Of a stretch of DNA of 64,000 bases, positions 54,790-64,000 are shown one piece after another. The notes beneath the pieces are model-generated. The model had not been told where the DNA came from, ran no database searches, and was given only the letters and a program-made list of their open reading frames with translations. This DNA is from Sabethes cyaneus. Its lineage: Eukaryota > Arthropoda > Insecta > Diptera > Culicidae. Every line of letters begins with the position of its first letter. Within the stretch, counting starts at the first letter, position 1. The DNA is taken from positions 145,434,043 to 145,498,042 of the forward strand of contig NC_071353.1 in NCBI RefSeq assembly GCF_943734655.1, read 5' to 3'. Made by a program: the position numbers and the translations under genes.

Positions 54790-55350
54790 TGAGCCAAAAA
54801 CCAAAATACAAAATGTCAAGAGTCAAAAGTCGAAATTCAAATATAAAAAGTCAAAAAGCAAACTAAAAAAAACAAAATTTCAAAGCTAACACTAATCAGA
54901 GATCCAAAACCAAAATTCTACATTTAAATGCGAAAATTTAGAAGACAGAGGTTAAAATTGGCAGTTTGAATTAAACTAAACTTGAAATTTAACTTGAAAC
55001 CGGACTTGCCTGAAAACAGGTATGAAATGACTTTAAAGAAAATTTGAAAATTTTACTAGAAACTGGCTGAAGGTGGACCGAAAATGAGACTTATAAAAAT
55101 TCGACGCTGCGAGTAGATTAGATTTCAAAGTAGACATGAAATTCAATATGAAACGGATACAGAATTGGACTTGAGTTTGAACTTGAATTTTGATTAGTTT
55201 GAATCTGAAGTTGAAATTTCAATTCGAACTGAATATCGGACTTTAAACCAGATTTGGTTTAGATGTGACATTGGATCTTAACTGTTCTCAAAACTAAACT
55301 TGGAATTGGTTTTAAAAATAGATTTAAACTGGGTCGTAAATTGGACATGA
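54790..55350. repeat. A-rich cryptic simple sequence, block 2
   Basis: Same style as 44200-44825 (AAAAACCAAAAT, AAGTCGAAATTCAAA) and lies directly before unit H. Confidence 0.6.
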
Positions 55351-55424
55351 AATTTGAAACGAAAATTTAAAATATCAGATTTTGGATTCCAATATCTTGA
55401 CGCTTTGCAATGTTCTTCACAGTA

Positions 55425-55442
55425 CCTTCTCTTCCGTTACAG
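55425..55442 (+). other. Putative splice acceptor of unit H
   Basis: The motif with two changes (CCGTTACAG), 10 bases before the ATG at 55453. Still a good acceptor. Confidence 0.55.
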
Positions 55443-55452
55443 CGAAGACGCG

Positions 55453-56202
55453 ATGTTGGCTTCTGTTGATGGCGAACAAAGTAATATGGCGTGTAACGCA
55501 GGCATTCTCGATATTCACGCTATAGAGAAAACGTTAGATCAAAATAGCAGCGAACCGAAGAAGGAGAAGTGTGTCATTGGCGGAAAGTCCGTCACACTCA
55601 AAAGTTCATTTAAATGTGAGATATGTGGCAAAACCTACAAACGAGCCTACGGCTTAAAAAGCCACAAGGAGACTCATACGGAGGAAGAACAATTCAAATG
55701 TAAAATATGCGATAAAGAATTTTCCCAAAAAAGCTTTCTTGCCAAACATATGAAGTGGCATGGTTCGGAACGCCCATTCAAATGCTCGGTTTGCGGAAAA
55801 GGGTACTTATATGCGTACCCGCTCGTATACCACATGCGCTCAGCTCACAGCGATGTGCGACCATTTGCGTGCGACATCTGCGGTTTATCGTATACTACAA
55901 GTACTTATCTTAAAGCTCACAAGAAGATCCACACGTATCTCGAACCAAAGCCGTTCAAATGTGATATATGCGACGCAAAATTTAGCTACAATTCTTCCCT
56001 GAGGTTTCACATGAAGAAACATTTAAAAGAACGGTGTCTAAAATGTTCCCAATGTGGAATGGAGTTTTCCTCCCAAGAAAAGCTAAACGAGCATGAATGC
56101 AGCGATCGACCATTCAAGTGTACGGAGCAAGCAACGGTACTCAACGAGCATATGGAACTGCACACCGATAAACAAATGTACGGAAGTAATTATTTATTGT
56201 AA
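55453..56202 (+). CDS. C2H2 zinc-finger protein, unit H (shortened)
   Basis: 249 residues starting MLASVDGEQSN with a linker containing HAIEKTLDQN, as in E and I. Finger 1 is ruined: one Cys is Gly (CVIGGKSV) and its His half is deleted, joining straight to finger 2 (CEICGKTY). Intact fingers: CEICGKTY, CKICDKEF, CSVCGKGY, CDICGLSY, CDICDAKF, then the atypical HEC finger (CSQCGMEF). Fingers 8 and 9 are collapsed (CTEQATVLNEHME), shared with F and G. It ends YGSNYLL. Five canonical fingers and an open frame remain, so it may still be functional. Confidence 0.75.
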   Translation: MLASVDGEQSNMACNAGILDIHAIEKTLDQNSSEPKKEKCVIGGKSVTLKSSFKCEICGKTYKRAYGLKSHKETHTEEEQFKCKICDKEFSQKSFLAKHMKWHGSERPFKCSVCGKGYLYAYPLVYHMRSAHSDVRPFACDICGLSYTTSTYLKAHKKIHTYLEPKPFKCDICDAKFSYNSSLRFHMKKHLKERCLKCSQCGMEFSSQEKLNEHECSDRPFKCTEQATVLNEHMELHTDKQMYGSNYLL

Positions 56203-56229
56203 ACGTTACTTTGGGAAATACGATGGAAT

Positions 56230-56760
56230 TGGAGCTTACTAAGCTTGTCAGCTTACAAAAATTGAAAAGAAGAACTAGAATGACTAGAATTTGGTTTGGA
56301 CTTCAAATTGGACAAATTGGATTAAACATTGGACTTAAAATAAAGTACATAATTGAACTTATGACTAATTAAATTGAAACTAGATCAGAAGTCAAAAGAC
56401 GAAAACAAAAAAGTCAGAATTTTAGTTGAAAGTCAAATATGGAAAGTCGACGAACGAATCGAAAAGTCAAGTCACTAGCAAAAAATAAAAATCCAAAGAA
56501 TAACAATAAAAAGTTTAAATTTAGAAGTCAAAATTAAACAATCTTTATGCTGGATTTGAAATTGAAATTGGATTAATTTGAGCCTGAAGTTTAACTTTGA
56601 ATTCGAACTGAAAATCGGACTTGATACCGGACCTGATTTGGACGTGAAATTGGAAATTAAATTTGGAATTGGTTTTAAAAATGGGCTTAAATTGGGTCGT
56701 AAATTGGATATGAAATTTGACACGAAAGTTTACTAGAAATTAGACATGAAATCGGAAGTT
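56230..56760. repeat. A-rich cryptic simple sequence, block 3
   Basis: GAAATTGGA and GACTTGAA phrases, aligning with blocks 1 and 2. It fills the gap between units H and I, leaving no room for a normal first exon. Confidence 0.6.
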
Positions 56761-56818
56761 ATTTTTCCTCCAAAATATCCGATTTTGGATGAAGCTGTCC
56801 ACTATTTTCTTCACAGTA

Positions 56819-56837
56819 CCTTATATTCTGTTTGCAG
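56819..56837 (+). other. Putative splice acceptor of unit I (altered)
   Basis: CCTTATATTCTGTTTGCAG: one extra T and a weakened tract compared with the other units. Confidence 0.45.
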
Positions 56838-56847
56838 CGAGGACGCG

Positions 56848-57617
56848 ATGGTACCTCCTGTCGATGGGGAACAAAGTAGCAAGGCGCATACCGAAGAAAT
56901 TCCCGATAGCCACGTTATAGAGAAAACGTTAAATCCGAATAAAAGCAAACCGATGAAGCAGTGTGACCTTTTAAAATGGTCAGCCACCTAAAGAGCCACA
57001 AGTTGACCCATACGGGGGAAAAACAGTTCAAATGTAAAATATGCAATAAAGATTTTTTGCAAAAAAGATATCTCTCCAATCATATGAAGGTGCATGATAT
57101 GAAACGTCCATGTAAATGCTCGATTTGCGGAAAAGGTTTGTTAAATCGGCACCTGCTTCTGGACCACATGAGTTGTCACAGCAATGAACGACCGTTTAGA
57201 TGCGACATCTGTGGCTTATCGTATGTGAGAGATTCTCATCTTAAAGCTCACAAGAAGACCCACGCGTATCTCGAGCCCAAGCCGTTCAAATGTTATTTAT
57301 GCGATGCAAGATATAGCTACAACTGCGACCTGAGGCGTCACATAAAGAAACATTCAGAGGGACGATGTTTGGAATGTTCCCAATGTAGAATGAAGTTTTC
57401 CTCTCATGAAAATCTGCAAAAGCATTTATGCCGAGATCGACCATTCAAGTGTACGGAGTGCGAAAAAGCATTTTTCACGTCCACACATCTCAATAATCAT
57501 CGAAGGGTACACAACGCACACAAAAAAGTGCACCAATGTTCGCTCTGCGAAAGAAGCTGCTCCACGCCCTATAGTCTCAAAAGGCATATGAAAATGCACA
57601 CGGATAAGCAACTGTAA
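56848..57617 (+). pseudogene. C2H2 zinc-finger unit I (frameshifted)
   Basis: From the ATG at 56848 the frame reads MVPPVDGEQSSK to KPMKQCDLLKWSAT and stops at 56991. A deletion inside finger 1, running into finger 2, put the rest in another frame, which reopens at 56976 (HLKSHKLTH) and runs to 57617. That part has CKICNKDF, CSICGKGL, CDICGLSY, CYLCDARY, the atypical HLC finger, CTECEKAF and CSLCERSC, then stops after DKQL where the tenth finger begins in C and E. As spliced from the shared acceptor it would be truncated. Translation from 56976 would still give seven fingers including the atypical one, so partial function cannot be excluded. Confidence 0.75.
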
Positions 57618-57775
57618 GGGGGTAATTAGTGTGAGCACAAGCACAAGCAAAAGCGGCAGAAGTCACCAGTAAGAAAACAGTTCCCTTCGACGGAAGCTCG
57701 ATCACAGAATGAAGGTGTAAACTAAAGTGTTATCGGTTTGCTTAAAGAACCATTGATTTATAAAATTCTTTGTCG

Positions 57776-57781
57776 AATAAA
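57776..57781 (+). terminator. Poly(A) signal, unit I
   Basis: AATAAA about 160 bases after the stop, in the 3' flank shared with D and E. Confidence 0.45.
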
Positions 57782-58085
57782 AAAATGTTATAAAATTCAA
57801 TTAAAATCGTGACATTTGAATTCATCCTCATCCACCATTCGGTCGTGTTTTATAACACAAGCGTTCCGATTTTTGATTCTCGTTTTGGCCTTCAATTCAA
57901 CTTTGATCCTAAGTTTTTCTCACAAAACTTATCGCATTGCACTTGGGTTATCATGGCACTCAGGTTCCAAAGCGTTTCAGCCTTTCAGGATTCTACTAAC
58001 CTCTTGTCTTGTTCGGATTAATGGAAACCTCTCTGTATTGATTTTGGTAAAATACGCTCAAAGCTTATTGTATTCTGTTTGCAAT
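57782..58085. other. Downstream flank of unit I
   Basis: Starts with the block shared with D and E (GTGACATTTGAATTCATCC, TTTTATAACAC), then unique sequence. The two overlapping + frames here (57809-58166) have no recognisable motif. Confidence 0.4.
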
Positions 58086-58092
58086 ATTTTAG

Positions 58093-58376
58093 CACAGACA
58101 AACAGACATAACACTCGTTTTCCATTCTTCGTACCGACTAAACCGTCATTTCAAATTTGCGCTTAGTTGGGAATGTCTCCGTTTTGGTCAAAGTAGCGCT
58201 TTTTGACGAAAGAAAGGGAATTCCCCATAAAAAATACTTGCTACTTCGAGGAATACTCCTGTTGCTATTTGATATTTGGGAATGTCGATCATAGATGGTG
58301 CTAGTGTTCAGGCTAAATGTGAGGTACGATAATTTTTGTAGATTTTTCTTCCAAGAGTTATGTCTGTTTGTCTGTG
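58093..58376. mobile_element. 284 bp MITE with CACAGACAAACAGACATAAC ends
   Basis: A 20-base perfect terminal inverted repeat, flanked by ATTTTAG on both sides (58086-58092, 58377-58383). No coding content. Confidence 0.88.
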
Positions 58377-58383
58377 ATTTTAG

Positions 58384-59215
58384 GTTGGACTTCATTGTGC
58401 TTACAATTTTAGTTTTCTCCTTTAGGTGAAATTAGTCGTCATCGATTCTGCAAATTTCAAAAGCAGTTTTTTTGCTTGAAACAAAAATTTTGTTCAGGAC
58501 AATATATTCACTGTGTTCAGATTGGCAAGAAGAATGCAGTGAATACATTTCTATAAACAGAGCCCCGATTTTGGGCTTAAAAACTGCTTCCGAAATTGGG
58601 CTCTTCGACGAAAAGTTAATGACTGCTAGTTTCCCGTTAACTGATGATGCAACAATCTGATAAAATCAACGCTGCGATTGCTGATGGCAGTAAAACATCT
58701 AACAATGAGGGCCGGCACTAGCCAACTTGTCGCCCCACGCAAATTTTCAAAATAGCGCCTCCAGAATAAACGAAAAACAGCCGGCGTTGTTAGGTGCAGA
58801 TATTTTACTACCTACACACTCACAAACGCACAGTCTCGTAGCGTCATTCTGCATAACCACTCTCGAGGCAAACAACTCGTGAGCAGCCAGTGGCCCATGA
58901 GGGCTAGCGGCACACTGGAATACGAATTGGGTGCGCGCAGATCCCGCGGGTGGGAGTGTGAGTCCCCGCGAGTGATCGGTATCAGTGGCTCAGGCTGCAA
59001 TGACCTGCGAGAGCGACGACCGTGGCTGTTAGCAGAATACACACAACGTAAAAGTCGTTGCAGTGCATGAATAAACAAGAGCGAGATTTTCGAAAGGAAT
59101 GCTTATGCCGGCGTGTTCACTAGAACGAGTACGCGTGTGTCAGAAAATTAGCTCACACAAGTGCGCGCTTGGCTACACTGGTCACAGTAAACCGTCATTT
59201 CTTTTGAATAATTAC
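58384..59215. other. Intergenic, no gene recognised
   Basis: Includes a GC-richer part, 58830-59110, with overlapping open frames on both strands and no known motif; it could be part of a decayed LTR or a promoter. Confidence 0.3.
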
Positions 59216-59219
59216 CAAT

Positions 59220-59340
59220 ACCAATGTCCCCCCCCCCCTCTCCTCACCTTTCCGCTCTTCCCTCTCCTTCACCAAAAATTTCATCTCTTTCCCCTACCGT
59301 ACCTTCATCGATTGTAGAACCATCGTTTCAAAAAAAAATA
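59220..59340 (+). mobile_element. SINE 3' fragment
   Basis: The C/T-rich segment ending CCTTCATCGATTGTAGAAC and an A run matches the 3' tails of the SINEs at 35530 and 63491. The tRNA-like head is missing. Confidence 0.55.
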
Positions 59341-60865
59341 TTAATATATATGTTATGATCGCATTTCAAGGTCAAGACTAAAAACTTGAGATTAGTCATA
59401 TTTCCTGTTACTTCAGAAACTTCGTCCTCCTACCTTGCTACTTCATTGAAGATGAAGCTGGTGATTGCGGATTCTGAAGAGATTCGAAAATCTCTCCCGA
59501 AAAATTTCTAGATAATTTAATATCATCAATGCCACTATCCCACCGCGTTTATGTGAGTGTTTTGTTGCGACTAGATTTTCATCAGGAGTAGGTTGGAGCG
59601 CAAACCGAAAGCGAAGAATGGCGTAGGCGTATGAACCATGCACTGCAGGCACTACTTGGAATGATTCTCAAAGTACATTTGTCGAAAGTTGGGAGAGTAC
59701 GATTCTCTTCTGGACCCTCATCGGCCTTACACGTACGCATATGTTGGGTCGGAAACGAATAAAATGTTGGCGGGTCATTTAGGTCGAGCGACAAGCCCAA
59801 CATCTTCTTTTTCCCGCTTGATTCGTGGCGCTCATCCGCATGGGAGAGTATTCACCGAACATGAATTCACGAACATTTTTGGCCAACATGTTCATACGTG
59901 TATGAGGGCCTTTAGGAATATGTTTTGCTTAACGACAAGGTCGTCAGAGTCCATTTATGGCAGTCAGTATGGCACCAAATATCACCCTTCCCTTCCCTTC
60001 TTCAGTGTACCAACATGCTCCCATAGACTCGAGAAACCATCACAAAAAAAAATAAAATTAGTTCAACTAACCTGCTAGCCGTAATCAGATCTTGCAACTC
60101 GAAGTTCTAAACATTGCATTCTACAGGTTATATTACTTTTTGGGGCATAAATTGCACTGAATACTGAGATTTCTGCCCAATCAAAATTCATCACTATAAT
60201 TTCACTTTTTCGCCGTCGATTTTTCGTTAATTTTTTCGGCCGTTCCATTCATCACATCACTCGAAAAACTTAACTTGAAACACAGAAAACTTTAATTTAC
60301 CACCCGAACAGTTATTTGGTAAGATATAATGATTTTGCCCAAACTGTTCACTTGAATTGATATGAAAAACTTTCGATTGCAATTCCGAATCCGCGACCGG
60401 CGTTGTTGATACGTTACCAAGGAAACGGGTGTGTATGTAGGGTGATGCCATATTTACGTTGAGCATGTAATTGACCAATAATTTTCGCTATTAAATTAAC
60501 GGTCGTAAAGTGTCGAAAATATACTTATAAAATTCACTGATAATAAAATTCGCCGTAAACAACATTTTATGTGATAGAATTACTGTCGGATCTAGTTCAA
60601 CAGCAAAAATAGATACGCGATTCTACGTTTCATAATTGGTTATAACAGATTATTACCTACTACTAGCAATCCTGTGCTCCTGGAAATGTGCCATAGCATA
60701 AACAAAACGATAGTGGCAACAAGTATCGAAATTAGTAAAAAAGCAGCTGGCCTCTGACGTTAATTCAGTTGCCATAATAATATCATTGCTGGTATCAATA
60801 CTCAATACTCCAAAAGTAAAGCCTGGGTGCTAATTCCGTTATCGAAATCTGACCTTCTGTTTTTA
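59341..60865. other. Intergenic, no gene recognised
   Basis: The + frame 59689-60078 (129 codons) is the longest; it ends near a C/T-rich, A-tailed stretch (59990-60055) like a SINE tail. I see no conserved motif and do not call a gene. Confidence 0.3.
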
Positions 60866-60867
60866 TA

Positions 60868-60956
60868 CGACAGACTTCGCAGCCGAGATTCGAACATACG
60901 ACGACTGGCTTATTAGACCCGCGTCTTACCTCGAGGCCAACTGGACCGACTCAATA
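60868..60956 (-). mobile_element. tRNA-derived SINE head
   Basis: The minus strand has an A-box-like TGGCCTCGAGG and a B-box GTTCGAATCTC at tRNA-like spacing. It aligns with 32735-32850. It lacks a convincing cloverleaf, so it is not called as a tRNA gene. Confidence 0.6.
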
Positions 60957-61231
60957 CTCCACATCCCATTAATTCCGCTCCGAAACATGTTGATTTGCGG
61001 ATAAGATTTACTATCGCAGCTCATGTAATTCTATTTGGGTTTAAACTTGAAAATATATAACCGTGGGCGGATAAGCTAAGTCTTTTCTGGTGGATCATCC
61101 TGATCGATTTGATTTACAGCAAGTTGCTATTGGCAACTATAATAAAATATCCGAAAGAATATATAATACATTTTCAGCAATTTCCGTAGTTGTGCAGCAC
61201 CTGCACATTAAATTTTATCGTGCATATTGCA

Positions 61232-61900
61232 GGGTGGCCACCCAACCGGGAAAAACGGAAAAAAGACGGGAATTTCAAATCACCGGGAAAAACATTTTAT
61301 CCAACCACCGGGAAAATCTCAACTATTCACATTTGTCAATCATAACATCATAACACTTATTTAGGTTTTGTGAAATTTTGAGTTTGAGGGCGCTAACAGT
61401 TGTTAGATAACAAAGCATTGTAAAGCGCTTTCAGTGAGAATTTCTTTAGAATTACCAATGCGCTAGGGTAACAGAATGCTTCCTTGTTGGTATTATCTCC
61501 TTGCAAAAGTGATGAGTCTAAGGGCGCTTGCAGTGAGAATTTTATGAGACTCACCAAGACGGTACAGTAATGGAATGCTTCTTGATTGATCCTGTCGAAC
61601 GTTACGAATCTGAGGGCTCTTACAGATGTTATACCTTGAATCAATATAAGCGTGAAGGCGCTACAGTAATGCTTCCTAATTGGTCCTGTCAAACAAATCT
61701 GAGGCGCTTACGAAGAGGACGTCTTAAGAGTTTCAACATCAACAAAAGTTGAGTATGTTTTATTGTTTTCTTTGTACAGCTTCTTAAAAACAGGAAAAAT
61801 AAACCCATAAAAGTAATGATATTTCTTTTATGTTTCGTGATTAAAATCACACAAAATCGCGGGAAGACCACACAAATGTTATCGGGAAAACCGGGAAATC
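61232..61900. mobile_element. hAT-like element end, truncated copy
   Basis: Starts AGGGTGGCCACCCAACCGGG with CGGGAAAAA-type subterminal repeats, like 44901. Near 61875 there is another GGGAAAACCGGGAAA stretch, but no closing inverted repeat. Confidence 0.5.
61380..61715. repeat. Degenerate tandem repeat, about 93-134 bp
   Basis: The phrase GAGTCTAAGGGCGCTTGCAG recurs in variant form near 61380, 61514, 61607 and 61700, each with GAATGCTTCC/TAATGCTTCC later in the unit. It lies within the truncated hAT-like element. Confidence 0.55.
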
Positions 61901-62234
61901 AACGATTCATTTTGAGTTTTGCAATTTTTGAAAACCAGTTGAAAACAAAATAAATATATGTATTCGATTAGTCAATCTCAATTACTAGCAAAATCATTCT
62001 ATTTGCATTCTGACATAAAAATCGATCAATTACAACTTCCATTTTGCAACTCACAGTTTGCTTTGACGAATTGTTGTTTGGCGACCAAAAAAGAGCTAGA
62101 AAACGTCAATATGACCTCGCATAAAACAATGATTTCGTTGTTGAACTCTAATATTCTTCATAACAGCAGCACTGAATCTGTTTGGTCAGGATATTACCAT
62201 ATTAATATCACCCATAACAAAAAAAAAGAAAACT

Positions 62235-63480
62235 TATATTTCCGCCTCGCAACATGGATTTCATCCAGGAAGATCAGTGACAACTAATTTGTTGGAGTTC
62301 ACCTCGTTATGTCTACGAACTATGAAATTTTGCTAGCCAAGCTGGACAAATTGGGAGTCTCATCTAGCTTGCTTTCCTGGCTAAGCAGCTATTTAGGCAA
62401 TCGCAAAATCGTCGTTAAACTGGCACCTTGTCAATCGAGGTGGCTTCAGAACGGCTTAGGAGTACCTCAAGGTAGCATCTTAGGACACCTGCTATTCTCG
62501 CTGTTTGTTAACGATGTCACTCGACTATTGCCTGCAGGAATAAGGTTATGCTACGCTGATGACGTGACAATTTATTTGACAATTGAAACAGCCAAAATTA
62601 GTCGATGTGTTTGCCGTGTGGTAATCATATGTTAATTAGCATTCAGAGATGCACTATTACTAGCCTCACCCGCAAAAAACACCCAATAGTTTTTGAATAT
62701 TGTATCGAAGGCACATCACTACAGCGCAGTGACAGTTTAACGGATCTAGGTGTAGTATTGGATAGCGAGATGTCATTTAGACAACACTATACCTATATCA
62801 TTAGCAAGGCGAACCGTCAGCTCGGAACTGTTTTCCGCATTGGCAGAGAATTTACGTACTCTTCATTGCTCTCTAGTTCGCTCCATTCTTGAGTCAAGTT
62901 GCGTTGTCTGGAATCCGCATTATGACTACTGTATTATTCGTTTAGAGCGGATCCAAAAATGCTTCATCCGCAAAATTTGTCGCATGCTGCCTTGGAGGAA
63001 TCCCGATGACCTGCCACCTTACGTTGAACTGTGTCAGCTAGTTGGCGTGGCACCTCTAGAGCAGCGCCGAAAAGACATTATTGCTAAGATAGCTCATAAA
63101 ATTCTTTCGGGTGCCCCTGACTGTCCGGCTATTTTCTCGCGTCTTACCATATAGTGCCCTCTTCGGCCAACGGAGACGACAGCTTCTTTGGGTTGATCCG
63201 CACCGCACCAATTATGGCCTCCCCGAGCCAATACGGCAGATGGCGTTGGAATATAACCGTCGTCATTATAACTTTTAATGAATGTTTTATGAAATTGTAA
63301 AATGTGTGTAATTAGGCTACGTTAATTTTGTTACGCTTGTATTTTTTTGTAAAAGATGCTGGGTTTTTATGCTGCTTTGGGTAACAATATGTCGCTTGCT
63401 CAAGGTGGCTTTTCCCAGTCCGATAACCATTTTAATTTAGACAATTCGTCGGATGAGTTAATTAAATAAATAAATAAAAA
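62235..63480 (+). pseudogene. CR1/Jockey-like RT remnant 5 with 3' end
   Basis: QHGFHPGRSVTTNLLEFT opens the segment in one frame. From 62309 another frame gives LGVPQGSILGHLLFSLFVND and the catalytic CYADDVTIYL. Frameshifts follow near 62600 and 62860, then the thumb (IISKANRQLGTVFRIG) and the tail to about 63280 (WVDPHRTNYGLPEPI). The 3' UTR ends in a TAAA repeat at 63462-63480. It is the most complete of the five copies but inactive. Confidence 0.75.
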
Positions 63481-63490
63481 ATATTGTCTA

Positions 63491-63735
63491 TCGCCTCTAT
63501 GGTACAAAGGTATACATGAGTACCAGTGAGCCACATGCCCTGGCGGATGTTGTGGGTTCGAATCCGGTTATAATCTCAGATTACAGCTTGGTTCGATCCA
63601 TGCACCTTCCAGCATGGGACAAAAGGTAGGAGTAGGAGTCACAACGACTACTTGTCGTAGCTACTAACAACCCCCCTCTCACCTTTCCGCTCTTTCCCCT
63701 ATCGTCCCTTCATCAATTGTAAAAGAACTACCGTT
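63491..63735 (+). mobile_element. tRNA-headed SINE, copy 2
   Basis: A perfect B-box GGTTCGAATCC at 63555-63565, GAGTACCAGTGAGCCACATG upstream, CATGCACCTTCCAGCATGGG downstream, and a C/T-rich 3' part. Same family as 35530-35805. It lies 10 bases after the TAAA tail of RT remnant 5. Confidence 0.7.
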
Positions 63736-63889
63736 TCAGAAAATATTAAAAAATACGCCCCACTTATAGTAAGTTTACAAGAGATGTGTCGAAGTCAACC
63801 AGTTTCATCACGGTAATATAAACAACCGCAATAAATGTTTCTTATTATCAGTTTTATTTTGTATAATTAGTATTATGCAAACTTGCTAT

Positions 63890-64000
63890 AATTAGTTTTT
63901 GATGTGTATCATCTTGGTATTGCTCAACACCATGATAAAACCAGAGGTTCATACCGCAATAAAACCTTTATAAAAATTCGGCAAAGGCAAGGCATGGGGA
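63890..64000. repeat. Interspersed repeat, copy 2 (cut by window edge)
   Basis: Inverted relative of 21125-21250 (CTTGGTATTGC, AAAACCAGAGG, AATAAAACCTTTATA). Confidence 0.55.

Noticed and set aside
59689..60078. 129-codon plus frame
   Set aside because: No recognisable motif, and its end lies in a C/T-rich, A-tailed repeat.
60868..60956. Functional tRNA gene
   Set aside because: A- and B-box-like phrases are present, but I could not fold a convincing cloverleaf, and a related copy exists at 32735; a SINE head fits better.

Overview
The window looks like a transposon-rich intergenic region from a dipteran, most probably a culicine mosquito (Aedes or Culex). That assignment is an inference from the mix of families seen: tRNA-headed SINEs, CR1/Jockey-like and Loa-like non-LTR elements, Ty3/gypsy and BEL/Pao elements, Helitron-like elements and many TIR elements. 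I cannot confirm a species. No rRNA, functional tRNA, CRISPR array or bacterial-type operon was seen.

The only host-type genes are nine related C2H2 zinc-finger units, all on the + strand (labelled A-I: A 142-1233, B 17544-18638, C 26932-27912, D 28400-29204, E 40696-41688, F 42075-42689, G 43326-44082, H 55453-56202, I 56848-57617). A and B form one subfamily; C to I form another. All nine sit directly behind nearly the same polypyrimidine tract and AG, and in all nine the reading frame keeps the same phase to that AG. D and G have lost the ATG that the others carry just after the AG, yet stay open. No first exon is visible near any unit. The locus could therefore be a tandem array of separate genes, each with a short remote first exon, or one transcription unit with a shared 5' exon and alternative zinc-finger last exons. 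A to E look intact in finger structure, F, G and H are shortened, and I is frameshifted.

Between the units lie layered mobile elements. 1.9-4.5 kb: a Tc1/mariner remnant and a 2.2 kb purine-biased simple-sequence tract ending in (GA)39. 5.3-15.5 kb: a Helitron-like element split by a complete, apparently young Ty3/gypsy retrotransposon (two 1200 bp LTRs, gag and pol on the minus strand, a slippery site in the gag/pol overlap, ATAG target duplication). 15.7-17.0 kb: a TIR element. 19-24.7 kb: BEL/Pao, non-LTR and possible pogo-like fragments. 25.0-26.5 kb: a second Helitron-like copy. 30.9-35.8 kb: degraded non-LTR elements and SINEs. 36.2-39.7 kb: a hAT remnant, a 2 kb foldback element with TTAA ends, and a 5'-truncated Loa-like insertion with target duplication and poly(A). 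44.9-49.2 kb: a hAT-like composite with smaller elements nested inside. 49.2-51.5 kb: a third Helitron-like copy. 51.5-52.8 kb and 58-64 kb: further non-LTR, SINE and MITE copies.

The zinc-finger units appear to evolve by duplication and loss while transposons push them apart. The main coherent signals are the shared splice-acceptor/phase arrangement of the units, the intact gypsy element with its recoding site, the variable-number internal repeat of the Helitron-like family, and the large foldback element.
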